The translations under genes and the position numbers were made by a program. Source: Candidatus Phaeomarinobacter ectocarpi (GTDB lineage: Bacteria > Pseudomonadota > Alphaproteobacteria > CGMCC-115125). From it: a stretch of 64,000 nucleotides of DNA. How positions within the stretch are numbered: position 1 is the first letter of the stretch; every line of letters begins with the position of its first letter. The notes under the pieces are model-generated. The model was not told where the DNA came from, ran no database searches, and worked only from the letters and a program-made list of their open reading frames with translations. The stretch lies in contig NZ_HG966617.1 of NCBI RefSeq assembly GCF_000689395.1, positions 3,260,721 through 3,324,720 of the forward strand, written 5' to 3'. Of this stretch, positions 7,484-16,151 are shown piece by piece.

Positions 7484-8281
7484 ATGCAGACCGCAGCCAT
7501 CACAGCACCGTTACCCGCCGCACCTTATCAGGAACCAACGCACCGTTTTGGGCGCGCGCTGGACGACCGGCTGCCGGCAACGGGCATGCATCCAGCAGGC
7601 TTACATGCCGCTGAAAGCGCCGTTGAAGGGTCGCCAATCACAACTGCCTCCACGGTTGCCGCGACTGAGGCTGCGACGGATGAGGACGGTTTTTCGTTCG
7701 ATGACCTGCTGGATATCGTCAATCCGCTGCAGCATCTGCCCGTGGTGTCCACGGTGTACCGTGAGATCACCGGCGACGAGATCCGCCCGGAGTCCCGTGT
7801 CCTGGGCGGTGGCCTGTTCGGCGGCGTCCTGGGCGCAGCAGCCTCCCTGGTTGATGTGGCAGTGGAATCCTTTTCCGGCGACAGCATGGGCGGCCACGTG
7901 ATGACCGCCCTGTTCGGGGACGATGAGGCTGAGCCTTCTGCAGACGAAAAATCGATCCAAACGGCGGCACGCGATGCCGCCACCACACCATTGCCTGTCC
8001 CCGCGGCCCTGCCGCCAGTACCCGCCGCCCTTCCAGCGACCACCAAACCCGCAGTACGCTCCGCGACGCCACAGACACAGCCACAGGCACAATCGATCAC
8101 CTCCGATCCCGCGTCAGAACCCCCATTGCCGTCGCTGTCTTCGTCGGCCTTTGACGCGTTGCTTCAATCGTTTGGAGCCCCGGCAACACCGGCCAACACT
8201 AATGACAATCCGCAGCCCGGTTTGGCCTATGCCCCGGCTGCGGCGGCGTCGCAAGGCCGCCTGGTCAACAAGGCCCTTTAG
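7484..8281 (+). CDS. Conserved unknown protein with a short conserved core and disordered tail
   Basis: 265 residues. The N-terminal 65 and the C-terminal 115 are low-complexity Ala/Pro/Thr-rich tracts. The ordered core at about 68-145 reads FSFDDLLDIVNPLQHLP then VVSTVYREITGDEIRPESRV and a Gly-rich GGGLFGGVLGAAASLVD. I recall this INPLQHxPVVxTxYR core in other alphaproteobacterial hypotheticals, but know no function for it. The Gly/Ala segment could touch a membrane. AAGGGAG stands before the ATG. It is followed by the L,D-transpeptidase gene on the same strand. Confidence 0.7.
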   Translation: MQTAAITAPLPAAPYQEPTHRFGRALDDRLPATGMHPAGLHAAESAVEGSPITTASTVAATEAATDEDGFSFDDLLDIVNPLQHLPVVSTVYREITGDEIRPESRVLGGGLFGGVLGAAASLVDVAVESFSGDSMGGHVMTALFGDDEAEPSADEKSIQTAARDAATTPLPVPAALPPVPAALPATTKPAVRSATPQTQPQAQSITSDPASEPPLPSLSSSAFDALLQSFGAPATPANTNDNPQPGLAYAPAAAASQGRLVNKAL

Positions 8282-8335
8282 GCGCCACGCAGCAAGGATG
8301 CTGTTTGACACCCGGCATGCTGATAGACTCTCACC

Positions 8336-8872
8336 ATGGATATTGATGTTTGGCAGCATGGCCCACAGGCACATGGCGGCAGGTTGCGCATTGGCGACAC
8401 GGTCATGCGCTGCGCCCTTGGCAGGAACGGTGTCACGTCCCCGGGGCGCGAAGGCGACGGCGCATCACCGGCAGGGACCTTCGCGCTGCGGCACGTTCTC
8501 TACAGGGGCGACCGGGGATACAGGCCATCGACGGCCCTGCAGGCCAGACCCATTGGACCGCGCGACGGGTGGTGCGATGAGAGTGCTGACCCGGCCTACA
8601 ATCGGCCGGTCCGCCTGCCCTATTCGTCAAGCGCCGAAAAACTGGCAAGGCGCGACCGGCTCTATGATGTGGTTGTCGTGCTTGGACACAATGATGCCCC
8701 TGTTGTGCCAGGCCTTGGGAGCGCGATCTTCATGCATGTGGCACGACCAGACTTTGGGCCGACGCTGGGATGTGTGGCGCTTGATCCTGATGACCTGAGT
8801 TATGTGCTGCGTCGTGTGACACCCAGAAGCAGCATCACCATTCACCCATATCCGTTTGGGCAGTCGGTTTAG
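8336..8872 (+). CDS. L,D-transpeptidase (YkuD) family protein
   Basis: 178 residues of YkuD type, the enzymes that make 3-3 crosslinks or attach proteins to peptidoglycan. The catalytic region is HVARPDFGPTLGCVAL (about residues 138-153) with His and the nucleophilic Cys; the usual SHGC motif is here TLGC. GVTSPGREGDGASPAGTF is the typical early loop. There is no signal peptide, a common feature of this short alphaproteobacterial branch, so its location is uncertain. Its stop overlaps the convergent YggS stop. Confidence 0.85.
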   Translation: MDIDVWQHGPQAHGGRLRIGDTVMRCALGRNGVTSPGREGDGASPAGTFALRHVLYRGDRGYRPSTALQARPIGPRDGWCDESADPAYNRPVRLPYSSSAEKLARRDRLYDVVVVLGHNDAPVVPGLGSAIFMHVARPDFGPTLGCVALDPDDLSYVLRRVTPRSSITIHPYPFGQSV

Positions 8873-9558
8873 GGATGCGGTGTCCGCTTGCCGAAAATGG
8901 CGCTGCCAACCCGGACATGCGTCGCGCCATGCGCAATGGCAACGTCGTAGTCCGCGCTCATGCCCATGCTCAAACCGTCAATGCCATTGCGCCTGGCGAT
9001 CTCGGCCAGGAGATCAAAATGCGGTGCCGGGTCTTCGTCAGCCGGCGGGATACACATCAAACCGGCAATGCGCAGGCAATGCTCCTCACGGCAGGCCGCA
9101 ATGAACCCGTCAGCGTCAGCAGGCGATGCGCCGGACTTTTGCGGCTCTTCGCCGGTATTGATCTGCAGATACAGATCCGGATCCCGCCCCTGCGCCTTGA
9201 TTTCACGCGCAAGCACCCGCGCAAGCTTGACCCGGTCCACGGAATGAATGGCGTCGAACAAGGCCACCGCATCCTTGGCCTTGTTGGTTTGCAGGGGACC
9301 AATCAGATGCACATGGGCATCAGGAAAAGTTTCCCGCAGCGTCGGCCACTTCTCCTGCGCTTCCTGAACTCTGTTTTCACCAAACACCCGCTGGCCCGCC
9401 TCAAGGACAGGAACGATCGCCTCGGCTGGAAAGGTCTTGCTGACGGCGACAAGCGTAACGGCATCGGACGCGCGTCCCGCATCAGCCGCGACGGATTTAA
9501 TCCGGGTACGGATGGCTTCAAGTGGGCCATGGGGGCTGGGGTCTGGAGGTGTGCTCAT
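8869..9558 (-). CDS. YggS/PipY-type PLP homeostasis protein
   Basis: 229 residues, alanine-racemase-like TIM barrel without the second domain. The PLP lysine is K41 in TLVAVSKTFPAEAI. Other family marks are FGENRVQEAQEKWP, HLIGPLQTNKAKDAV, NTGEEPQKSGASP and the terminal SMGMSADYDVAIAHGATHVRVGSAIFG. The family balances pyridoxal phosphate and amino-acid pools. The ATG at 9558 shares bases with the ATG of the divergent ThiE-like gene. A longer reading from 9723 lies wholly over that gene and is rejected. Confidence 0.93.
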   Translation of the reverse strand: MSTPPDPSPHGPLEAIRTRIKSVAADAGRASDAVTLVAVSKTFPAEAIVPVLEAGQRVFGENRVQEAQEKWPTLRETFPDAHVHLIGPLQTNKAKDAVALFDAIHSVDRVKLARVLAREIKAQGRDPDLYLQINTGEEPQKSGASPADADGFIAACREEHCLRIAGLMCIPPADEDPAPHFDLLAEIARRNGIDGLSMGMSADYDVAIAHGATHVRVGSAIFGKRTPHP

Positions 9559-10189
9559 GGGAGCTGACCATAAGGCCGCGCTGCATACCATCGCAAGGCT
9601 TGCGGACCTGCAGTTTGCCCCTCGGCGGCAGGACCAGTGGCCAAACCTGATCGTCATGACCGACCGTGCGGTGCAGGGAGACGCCTGGCATCTGGCAGAC
9701 ACTGTTCCCGCAGGAACCATCATCTGCCTGCGCGACTATGACCTGAAAAACCGCGCGCACTACACAGCAAGGCTGGCGGCCGCCTGTCGTCATCACAACG
9801 TGCGTCTTGTGGTGGGTGGAGACGTCCCGCTTGCTTTGAGGGTTGGCGCCTGGGGAGTGCACATACCCGAAGGTTTGTGGAGACAGAGCATTCAGGACGT
9901 GGCGCGGGCGCGAAATCATGGTCTCCGAATTTCAACCGCTGTCCATAGTCGACAGGCGGCAAGGTCTGTTGTCATCGCGGGGAGAGCCCTGTGCGACGTG
10001 GCGCTGGTGTCGCCGGTCTTTGCGACACAAAGCCATCCTAAGCATCCGGTTCTTGGACCGCTGGGCCTCGCCGGCGTTCTCGAGGCGCTGCCAACGCCCG
10101 CTTACGCTCTGGGCGGCGTGAGGCCAGGGACGATAGGCCGTTTGACGGGTCTGCCCCTATGCGGCGTTGCGGGCATTCGCTTTACCTGA
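9557..10189 (+). CDS. ThiE/TenI-like protein (thiamine phosphate synthase family)
   Basis: 210 residues with the TIM-barrel pattern of ThiE/TenI: LIVMTDRAV at the first strand, IICLRDYD, VRLVVGGD, AWGVHIPEG, ISTAVHS, ALVSPVFATQSHP and YALGGVRPGTIGRL. The phosphate-binding and pyrimidine residues of true ThiE (VHLGQED, GPxFxTxTK) are replaced, so catalysis of thiamine phosphate synthesis is uncertain; it may be a TenI-like or degenerate paralogue. The start at 9557 overlaps the YggS start; the conserved core only begins near 9650, so a later non-ATG start is possible. Confidence 0.8.
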   Translation: MGADHKAALHTIARLADLQFAPRRQDQWPNLIVMTDRAVQGDAWHLADTVPAGTIICLRDYDLKNRAHYTARLAAACRHHNVRLVVGGDVPLALRVGAWGVHIPEGLWRQSIQDVARARNHGLRISTAVHSRQAARSVVIAGRALCDVALVSPVFATQSHPKHPVLGPLGLAGVLEALPTPAYALGGVRPGTIGRLTGLPLCGVAGIRFT

Positions 10190-10243
10190 CACCGGATCCC
10201 GCACCATGGGCGGCCGGGCCTTGAACCAACGACCAGGCTTCAG

Positions 10244-10282
10244 ACAAAAAGAAAAGGGCGGGTCCAAAGACCCGCCCTTCCC
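10244..10282 (-). terminator. Strong terminator of the porin gene
   Basis: An 11-base-pair perfect stem (10254-10264 with 10269-10279; arms AAGGGCGGGTC and GACCCGCCCTT) closes a four-base loop. On the minus strand it is followed by TTCTTTTTG. It lies 25 bases beyond the porin stop and separates it from the convergent ThiE-like gene. Confidence 0.92.
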
Positions 10283-10304
10283 AAAGTACCGAGTGGTATG
10301 AAGC

Positions 10305-11579
10305 TTAGAACTTCACGCCGAATTCGGTGAAGAGAGCAGAACCTTCGCGGTTCACAGCTTCGTCTTCAGCGTACTTGTAACCGAGAGTGACGTTAGCGCC
10401 ACCGCCCAGTGAGTAAGCAACACCAGTCACGATTGCAGACAGGTCAACTTCGTCGAAGTTGCGAGCTACTGCACCCGGGTTGATTGATGCGTCACGGTTA
10501 GCTTCAGCGTATTCAACACCGAAAGTCCAAGGACCTGTGCCGTATGTTACGCCAACGTCCCATGCCTTGTAATCTTCAAGAACACGAGGCTGAGCCGTAC
10601 CAACACCGAACTGTGAAGCGTCTGTTTCCTTGACGGCGTATGCGCCACCAATTGTGAAGCCAGCGAAGCCAACGCTTGCGCCAGCTGCCCAGTCTTCAAG
10701 ATCAGGTGCGCTGTTGCCGATGACCTGAGGTGTGCCGTTAACGTTGGTGTTAACAACGCCACCGTCAGCTGTCAGGTAAACGAAGGATGCGCCAAGGTCT
10801 ACGCCGTTGAATGCGTATTCCCAGGTGATACCAGCTTCGAAGATGTTCTCGATCGTGTTGTTGCCCGAGAATGAGTCACCGAATGACTCGTCACCTGAAA
10901 GCTCTTCAAGTTCTGGTGTGAACGAAAGACCAATCTGGAAGCCAGCAAGACGTGGCGTGAAGTAGATGATCTTGTCGCTGTCGCCAGAGAAGTCGACCAC
11001 AGTGTTGATGATGCCATCGTTACCGGACTGAACCAGTGCACCAGCACCACCAGCGCCAACAGCCGCTGTTGTGTTGGAGAACAGGCCTGCGCCACGGTTG
11101 TCGCCGGCACCCAGTGGGTCGAGGTCAGTGTCGTTAGCAAACGTTTCCAGGAAAGGAGACGGAGCAACGATTGGCATCTGATCGCCAACGCCGTCCTGTG
11201 CACCGAACTGGAATTCACCGAAGGCGCCGCTTACCCAGAGGTAGGCTTCGTCAACAGTGTCGGATGCGCCACGCTCACCGGATTCAAGCTCAAACTTGAC
11301 GCCGACTTCAACGCCGTTGTCGAGAGTTGTTGAACCCTTGAAGTGGATTTCAGCTTCACGACCGAAACGGATAGTCCGCTGGTCCTGACCCTGAAGAAGG
11401 CCGATCGGCGCAGGTGCAGCAGCGCGGGTTGTACCCTCGCCTGCATCATTGTCGAAAACAGCCGCGATTGAGCCGACGAAATAACCGCCGACCTTAATGT
11501 TGATCTTATCAGCAGCCATGGCAGGCGCGGTCGCAAAAGCGGCGGCCACCAGGGCAGTAGTTCCAAGAAGCTTCTTCAT
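10305..11579 (-). CDS. Outer-membrane porin (Gram-negative porin family)
   Basis: 424 residues with a signal peptide (MKKLLGTTALVAAAFATAPAMA, cleavage after residue 22), many alternating beta strands, and a terminal phenylalanine (EFGVKF) recognised by the BAM machinery. The mature part starts with KINIKVGGYFVGSIAAVF and carries the typical IRFGREAEIHFKG and EFQFGAQDG pieces. Trimeric diffusion pore by family; the solute is unknown. Its third codon positions are much richer in T than those of its neighbours (GCT, GTT, GGT), the bias of a highly expressed gene. Its 5' side faces a 454-base gap. Confidence 0.93.
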   Translation of the reverse strand: MKKLLGTTALVAAAFATAPAMAADKINIKVGGYFVGSIAAVFDNDAGEGTTRAAAPAPIGLLQGQDQRTIRFGREAEIHFKGSTTLDNGVEVGVKFELESGERGASDTVDEAYLWVSGAFGEFQFGAQDGVGDQMPIVAPSPFLETFANDTDLDPLGAGDNRGAGLFSNTTAAVGAGGAGALVQSGNDGIINTVVDFSGDSDKIIYFTPRLAGFQIGLSFTPELEELSGDESFGDSFSGNNTIENIFEAGITWEYAFNGVDLGASFVYLTADGGVVNTNVNGTPQVIGNSAPDLEDWAAGASVGFAGFTIGGAYAVKETDASQFGVGTAQPRVLEDYKAWDVGVTYGTGPWTFGVEYAEANRDASINPGAVARNFDEVDLSAIVTGVAYSLGGGANVTLGYKYAEDEAVNREGSALFTEFGVKF

Positions 11580-12033
11580 CTGTCCCTCACATTCGAAAAG
11601 AGGTGTGCACTAGAGCACGAGAACATGCCCAAACGGGACGAGGTTCGCCCCCCATGCTCGAGACGCAAACTCTGACATTGGGGGCCAATCGTCAAGCAGT
11701 CCGGGCCTGATCCGGGTTCGGACGCATGCATATGTGGCCTTGGGGACACAATTCCCTAACGAGGGATTACCAAAACCACCCTTTTGGAGGCGAAATGGCA
11801 GGATATCTTGGAAAACAGCGCCCCATTCTGGAACTGCCATTCAGCAACACGGGCACCTGCCACACCTGTTGCAGGCCCTTGCGGTCATGCTTAGTGTTGC
11901 ATCAATGTCTCACCTTGCCCATGGGTCCGGAAGCCCGTTTGTGGCGAAGTGTAAGGGGTCGTGATGCCCCTGCGGTTTCTTGTGGCTTGCTAAGGGCCAC
12001 AACGGCTCGTTATAAGCAAATATCAAGGGCTTA
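11580..12033. promoter_or_regulatory. 454-base divergent region upstream of the porin
   Basis: It lies between the porin (leftward) and the DUF3576 gene (rightward) and must carry the porin promoter and leader. A hairpin TTGTGGC with GCCACAA is present at about 11980-12003. A short open frame here (11726-12034) has no coding character. No RNA signature seen. Confidence 0.4.
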
Positions 12034-12657
12034 ATGCGTTTTGGCGGTTGCCCTGCCGCCTTTCCAGACCGGATTGCGGGTCGGCCTGTGCAAGTTGGAT
12101 ATACATTGAATTACCTCAAGATTTTCGCTGTCTCTATTGCCATCGCATTCGGCCTTAGTGCGTGCGGCACCGGTATTGAGACTGAGAACCGCTTCCCCAC
12201 GGAGAAGCCCGGCGGCAAAAGTGACCCCTTTGGCAGGGCCGGCAATGAGCCCGGCGTTTTTGGTGAAGGCGGGCTGTTTGGCCTGGGCGGCGGCGGCAGC
12301 AGCGATGACGGCAATGCAAACGGCATTGGCGTCAACAGCTTCCTGTGGCGCGCGTCCCTCGACACAACTTCCTTTATGCCGCTTTCTTCAGCTGACCCGT
12401 TCGGTGGTGTCATCATCACCGACTGGTTCACAGCACCAGAAGCACCTTCCGAGCGCTTCAAGATGACAATCTACATTCTCGACACCAGCCTGCGCGCTGA
12501 TGGTGTGAAAGTATCGGTCTTCAAGCAGGCCCAGGCGCCTGACGGGGCTGGTTGGGTCGATGCAGCAGTGACGCCGGGCACGGCCGCACAGCTTGAGAAT
12601 GCAATTCTCATCCGTGCCCGCCAGTTGCGCATTGATACGCTAGCGGCGGAAGAGTAA
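12034..12657 (+). CDS. DUF3576 lipoprotein
   Basis: 207 residues. AAGGG precedes the ATG at 12034; an in-frame GTG at 12088 or TTG at 12106 would give a more usual signal length. The hydrophobic IFAVSIAIAFGLSAC ends in a lipobox (LSAC), so it should be lipidated and sorted to the outer membrane by Lol. A Gly/Ser-rich spacer follows, then a folded domain with NSFLWRASLDTTSFMPLSSADPFGGVIITDWF, the DUF3576 core. Function is unknown. It lies just before leuS and ends at its own terminator. Confidence 0.87.
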   Translation: MRFGGCPAAFPDRIAGRPVQVGYTLNYLKIFAVSIAIAFGLSACGTGIETENRFPTEKPGGKSDPFGRAGNEPGVFGEGGLFGLGGGGSSDDGNANGIGVNSFLWRASLDTTSFMPLSSADPFGGVIITDWFTAPEAPSERFKMTIYILDTSLRADGVKVSVFKQAQAPDGAGWVDAAVTPGTAAQLENAILIRARQLRIDTLAAEE

Positions 12658-12707
12658 GCCTCACCCCGCCCAAATCGATCACATCAAGATCACCACATAC
12701 ATTTTAC

Positions 12708-12735
12708 GGGCACGGGTGTTTTGAACCCCGTGCCC
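12708..12735 (+). terminator. Terminator after the DUF3576 gene
   Basis: GGGCACGGG pairs perfectly with CCCGTGCCC around a ten-base loop and is followed by AATTTGTTTG. It ends 20 bases before the leuS ATG, so it could also act as a leader hairpin of leuS. Confidence 0.75.
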
Positions 12736-12755
12736 AATTTGTTTGAGCAATCCAG

Positions 12756-15377
12756 ATGACCACGTCAGTTCCAGACCGCTACAACCCAAAGACATCAGAA
12801 CCCAAATGGCAGCAGGCCTGGGACGAACGGCATGTCTTCCAGACACCGCCGACCGATGACGACCGCCCGAAATACTACGTGCTGGAAATGTTCCCCTACC
12901 CGTCCGGCCGCATCCACATGGGCCACGTGCGCAACTACGCCATGGGAGATGTGGTGGCCCGGTACAAACGGGCACGCGGCCATGCCGTGCTCCATCCCAT
13001 GGGCTGGGACGCCTTTGGCATGCCGGCTGAAAACGCCGCCATGGAAAAAGGTGTGCACCCCAAGGGCTGGACCTACGACAACATCGCCGCCATGCGCGAG
13101 CAGCTGAAAGTGATCGGCCTTGCCATCGACTGGGACCGCGAGTTCGCCACCTGTGACCCGGAGTATTATCAGCACGAGCAGGCCCTGTTCCTGGACTTCC
13201 TGGAGGCTGGCATTGTCGAGCGCCGCAAGTCCACGGTGAACTGGGACCCGGTCGATAACACGGTGCTGGCCAACGAGCAGGTCATTGACGGCAAAGGCTG
13301 GCGCTCAGGCGCACCGGTTGAACGCCGTGAGCTGACCCAGTGGTTCTTGAAGATCTCGGATTATTCCGACGAGTTGCTGGAAGGCCTCGACTCGCTGGAC
13401 AGGTGGCCGGAAAAAGTCCGGCTGATGCAGAAGAACTGGATCGGCAAGTCGCAGGGCGCGCGCGTATTCTTCCCGCTGTCGGGAGATAGTGCGCATACGG
13501 ACGAAAAGCTCGAGGTGTTCACCACCCGGCCGGACACCCTCTTTGGTGCCTCCTTCTGCGCCATTTCTCCGCAGCATCCCCTCGCTGCTCGGCTGGCGAA
13601 AGACAATGCACCGATCGCAGATTTCATTGCTGATTGCGCCAAGGTCGGCACCAGTGAGGAAGCAATTGAGAAAGCTGAGAAGCGCGGCATCGACACCGGC
13701 CTGACAGCACAGCATCCGTTTATCGACGGCAAGCAACTGCCGGTCTACATCGCCAACTTCGTGCTGATGGAATATGGCACCGGCGCCATCTTTGCCTGTC
13801 CGGCCCACGATCAGCGCGACCTGGATTTCGCCCGCAAATATGATTTGCCGGTGACGGCTGTTGTGGCGCCCAAGGATGCCGATGCGTCTGAGTTTGCCTC
13901 CACATTGGAAGCCGGCAGTGAGGCTTATACGGGCGATGGCGTTGCCATCAATTCCGAGTTCCTCAATGGCCTCGCCGTTGGCGAAGCAAAAGCAAAAGCC
14001 ATTGCCGCCCTTGAAGACAAGGCATTGGGCGAAGGAACAACAAACTATCGTCTGCGCGACTGGGGCATTTCACGCCAGCGCTACTGGGGGTGCCCGATCC
14101 CGATCATCCATTGCGATGATTGCGGTGTCGTGCCCGTGCCCAAAGCAGACCTGCCGGTGACCTTGCCTGAAGACGTGACGTTTGATGCCCCCGGCAATCC
14201 GCTGGACCGCCACGCCACCTGGAAAGACGTCACCTGCCCCAATTGCGGCAAGGCCGCGCGCCGCGAGACCGATACGTTTGACACCTTCGTGGATTCGTCC
14301 TGGTACTTTGCCCGCTTCACAGCACCGAACGCTGAGACGCCAACAGATCGCGCAGCCGCCAACAAGTGGTTGCCGGTCGACCAGTATATCGGCGGCATCG
14401 AGCACGCGATTTTGCACCTGCTCTATTCGCGTTTCTTTACCCGCGCCATGCAGAAGACCGGACATGTGGATCTGGCTGAACCCTTCGCCGGGCTGTTCAC
14501 CCAGGGCATGGTCAACCACGAGACCTACAAGTCAGCCGACGGCACATGGCTGTCCCCCGCCGAGATTGATTTCCAGACAATTGATGGCGCACGCACCGCA
14601 ACCGCACGCGACACCGGCAACCCGGTCTCGATCGGTAGCGTTGAAAAGATGTCGAAGTCGAAGAAGAACACCATCGACCCGACCGACATCATCAATGAAT
14701 ACGGTGCCGACACGGCCCGCTTCTTCATGCTGTCCGACAGCCCGCCCGAGCGCGACGTGGAGTGGACCGAAGCCGGTGTCGAGGGCGCATGGCGTTTCAC
14801 CCAGCGTCTCTGGCGCGCGGTCACCGGCAATGCCGCCGCGATGCCTGATCCTGGAACACCTGCCCCGGCTGATTTTTCAGATGCAGCGCTGGCCCTGCGC
14901 AAAGAAACGCACAAGGCCATTCAGGGTGTGACGGACGGGATCGACTCCTTCCGCTTCAACAGTGCGGTGGCCCGGCTTTATGAACTGGTGAATGCCCTGT
15001 CTGGTTTCAAAATCGGCGCGGGCAATGCCGGTGACGGTTTTGCCGCCCGCGAAGCAAGTGAGACACTCGTCCAGCTCGCCGCTCCCATGATCCCGCATCT
15101 GGCGGAAGAAGCATGGGCGACTCTGGGCCATGAAACCCTGGTGGTTGATCTGCCTTGGCCGCAGGCAGATGACGCGTTGCTGGTGGAAGACAGCGTGACC
15201 TTGGCTGTGCAGGTAAACGGCAAGCGCCGCGATGAACTGACAGTTGCGCGCGATGCTGATCAGCCTACTATCGAGCAGGCGGCACTGGCACTGGACAAGG
15301 TGCAAAAGGCGCTAGACGGCAAGCAGGTGCGCAAGGTCATTGTGGTGCCCGGGCGCATCGTCAATATCGTTGGATAA
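12756..15377 (+). CDS. leuS: Leucyl-tRNA synthetase
   Basis: 873 residues, class I synthetase charging tRNA-Leu in the cytoplasm. The HIGH-type motif is [19 protein letters not shown] near residues 48-66 and the KMSKS motif is [13 protein letters not shown] near 630. Between them lie the CP1 editing domain (with PDTLFGASF) and zinc-like CPNCGK clusters. The C-terminal anticodon domain ([16 protein letters not shown], then [14 protein letters not shown]) and the terminal tRNA-binding domain ([11 protein letters not shown]) are present. It is followed by lptE after five bases, a fixed alphaproteobacterial operon leuS-lptE-holA. Confidence 0.99.
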   Translation: MTTSVPDRYNPKTSEPKWQQAWDERHVFQTPPTDDDRPKYYVLEMFPYPSGRIHMGHVRNYAMGDVVARYKRARGHAVLHPMGWDAFGMPAENAAMEKGVHPKGWTYDNIAAMREQLKVIGLAIDWDREFATCDPEYYQHEQALFLDFLEAGIVERRKSTVNWDPVDNTVLANEQVIDGKGWRSGAPVERRELTQWFLKISDYSDELLEGLDSLDRWPEKVRLMQKNWIGKSQGARVFFPLSGDSAHTDEKLEVFTTRPDTLFGASFCAISPQHPLAARLAKDNAPIADFIADCAKVGTSEEAIEKAEKRGIDTGLTAQHPFIDGKQLPVYIANFVLMEYGTGAIFACPAHDQRDLDFARKYDLPVTAVVAPKDADASEFASTLEAGSEAYTGDGVAINSEFLNGLAVGEAKAKAIAALEDKALGEGTTNYRLRDWGISRQRYWGCPIPIIHCDDCGVVPVPKADLPVTLPEDVTFDAPGNPLDRHATWKDVTCPNCGKAARRETDTFDTFVDSSWYFARFTAPNAETPTDRAAANKWLPVDQYIGGIEHAILHLLYSRFFTRAMQKTGHVDLAEPFAGLFTQGMVNHETYKSADGTWLSPAEIDFQTIDGARTATARDTGNPVSIGSVEKMSKSKKNTIDPTDIINEYGADTARFFMLSDSPPERDVEWTEAGVEGAWRFTQRLWRAVTGNAAAMPDPGTPAPADFSDAALALRKETHKAIQGVTDGIDSFRFNSAVARLYELVNALSGFKIGAGNAGDGFAAREASETLVQLAAPMIPHLAEEAWATLGHETLVVDLPWPQADDALLVEDSVTLAVQVNGKRRDELTVARDADQPTIEQAALALDKVQKALDGKQVRKVIVVPGRIVNIVG

Positions 15378-15381
15378 TCAA

Positions 15382-16101
15382 ATGCAGGTATCAGGGGTCG
15401 GCATGGGCGTGAAGGCGGTAGCAGTTGGACTGGGTCTGGCGCTGGTAGTGGCGGCGTGCAGCTTTCGGCCGCTCTATGGCACCAGCGACGAGGGCAACGC
15501 GGCGCGCATTGGCAGTGAAACCATTGCGATTGGCCCAATTGGCGATGATCGTGTGGGTCAGCAGCTGCGCAATGGCCTGATCAATCGTTTGACGCCCCGC
15601 GGCCAGCCTGCTTTTCCCGCCTATCAGCTTGATGTGACCATCACCGATTCACTGGGCGACTTGCTGGTGCAGGAGGATTCAACTGTCCTGCGCCGCAACT
15701 ACAAGCTGACGGCGTCCTATCGCCTGATTGAACTCGCCACCGGAGATCGCCTCTACAGTTCGACGCTCAGCCGGACCGCATCGCTGAACCGATCTGATTC
15801 AGAATACGCCAACGTCATCGCGCAACGCGATGCAGAGGAGCGCGCCGCGGAGGCGGTTGCCGATGTCCTGGCCCAGCGTCTTGCCATCAAGTTGGCGCAG
15901 CTGGCCTCGCCAAAGGAACGCCGGCGCGCGGCCATTGCGGAAGCCGCAAAGATTGCCGCCGCCAAGGTCGACCGGACCTATCCCCCCGAGCCGCTGGACT
16001 CACCTCTCTCACCCCCGCCGGAGGATGACGACGAGGATGACGACGGGGAAGAAACCGAGGCGCGCTTTCCGGCACCCGTTGCTGTACAGCCTGGCGAGTA
16101 G
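15382..16101 (+). CDS. lptE: LPS-assembly lipoprotein LptE
   Basis: 239 residues from the ATG at 15382 (another at 15403 would put the lipobox at residue 19). The signal AVAVGLGLALVVAAC ends at a lipobox cysteine, so this is an outer-membrane lipoprotein that plugs the LptD barrel. RPLYGTSDEG after the cysteine is typical of LptE in this class. The body ends by about residue 195; the last 45 residues are an acidic Pro-rich tail (PPPEDDDEDDDGEET) absent from most homologues I know. It lies between leuS and holA. Confidence 0.9.
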   Translation: MQVSGVGMGVKAVAVGLGLALVVAACSFRPLYGTSDEGNAARIGSETIAIGPIGDDRVGQQLRNGLINRLTPRGQPAFPAYQLDVTITDSLGDLLVQEDSTVLRRNYKLTASYRLIELATGDRLYSSTLSRTASLNRSDSEYANVIAQRDAEERAAEAVADVLAQRLAIKLAQLASPKERRRAAIAEAAKIAAAKVDRTYPPEPLDSPLSPPPEDDDEDDDGEETEARFPAPVAVQPGE

Positions 16102-16151
16102 CCGCGCGCTTCTTTGTGGCCCACGCCCCTAGGTAGAAAGGGCACCAGCAG

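Noticed and set aside
9430-9560. TPP riboswitch before the ThiE-like gene
   Set aside because: The conserved CTGAGA and ACCTGA elements are missing and the space is coding for YggS.
11726-12034. Short open frame between the porin and DUF3576 genes
   Set aside because: No start signal, no family match and a composition typical of non-coding GC-rich DNA.
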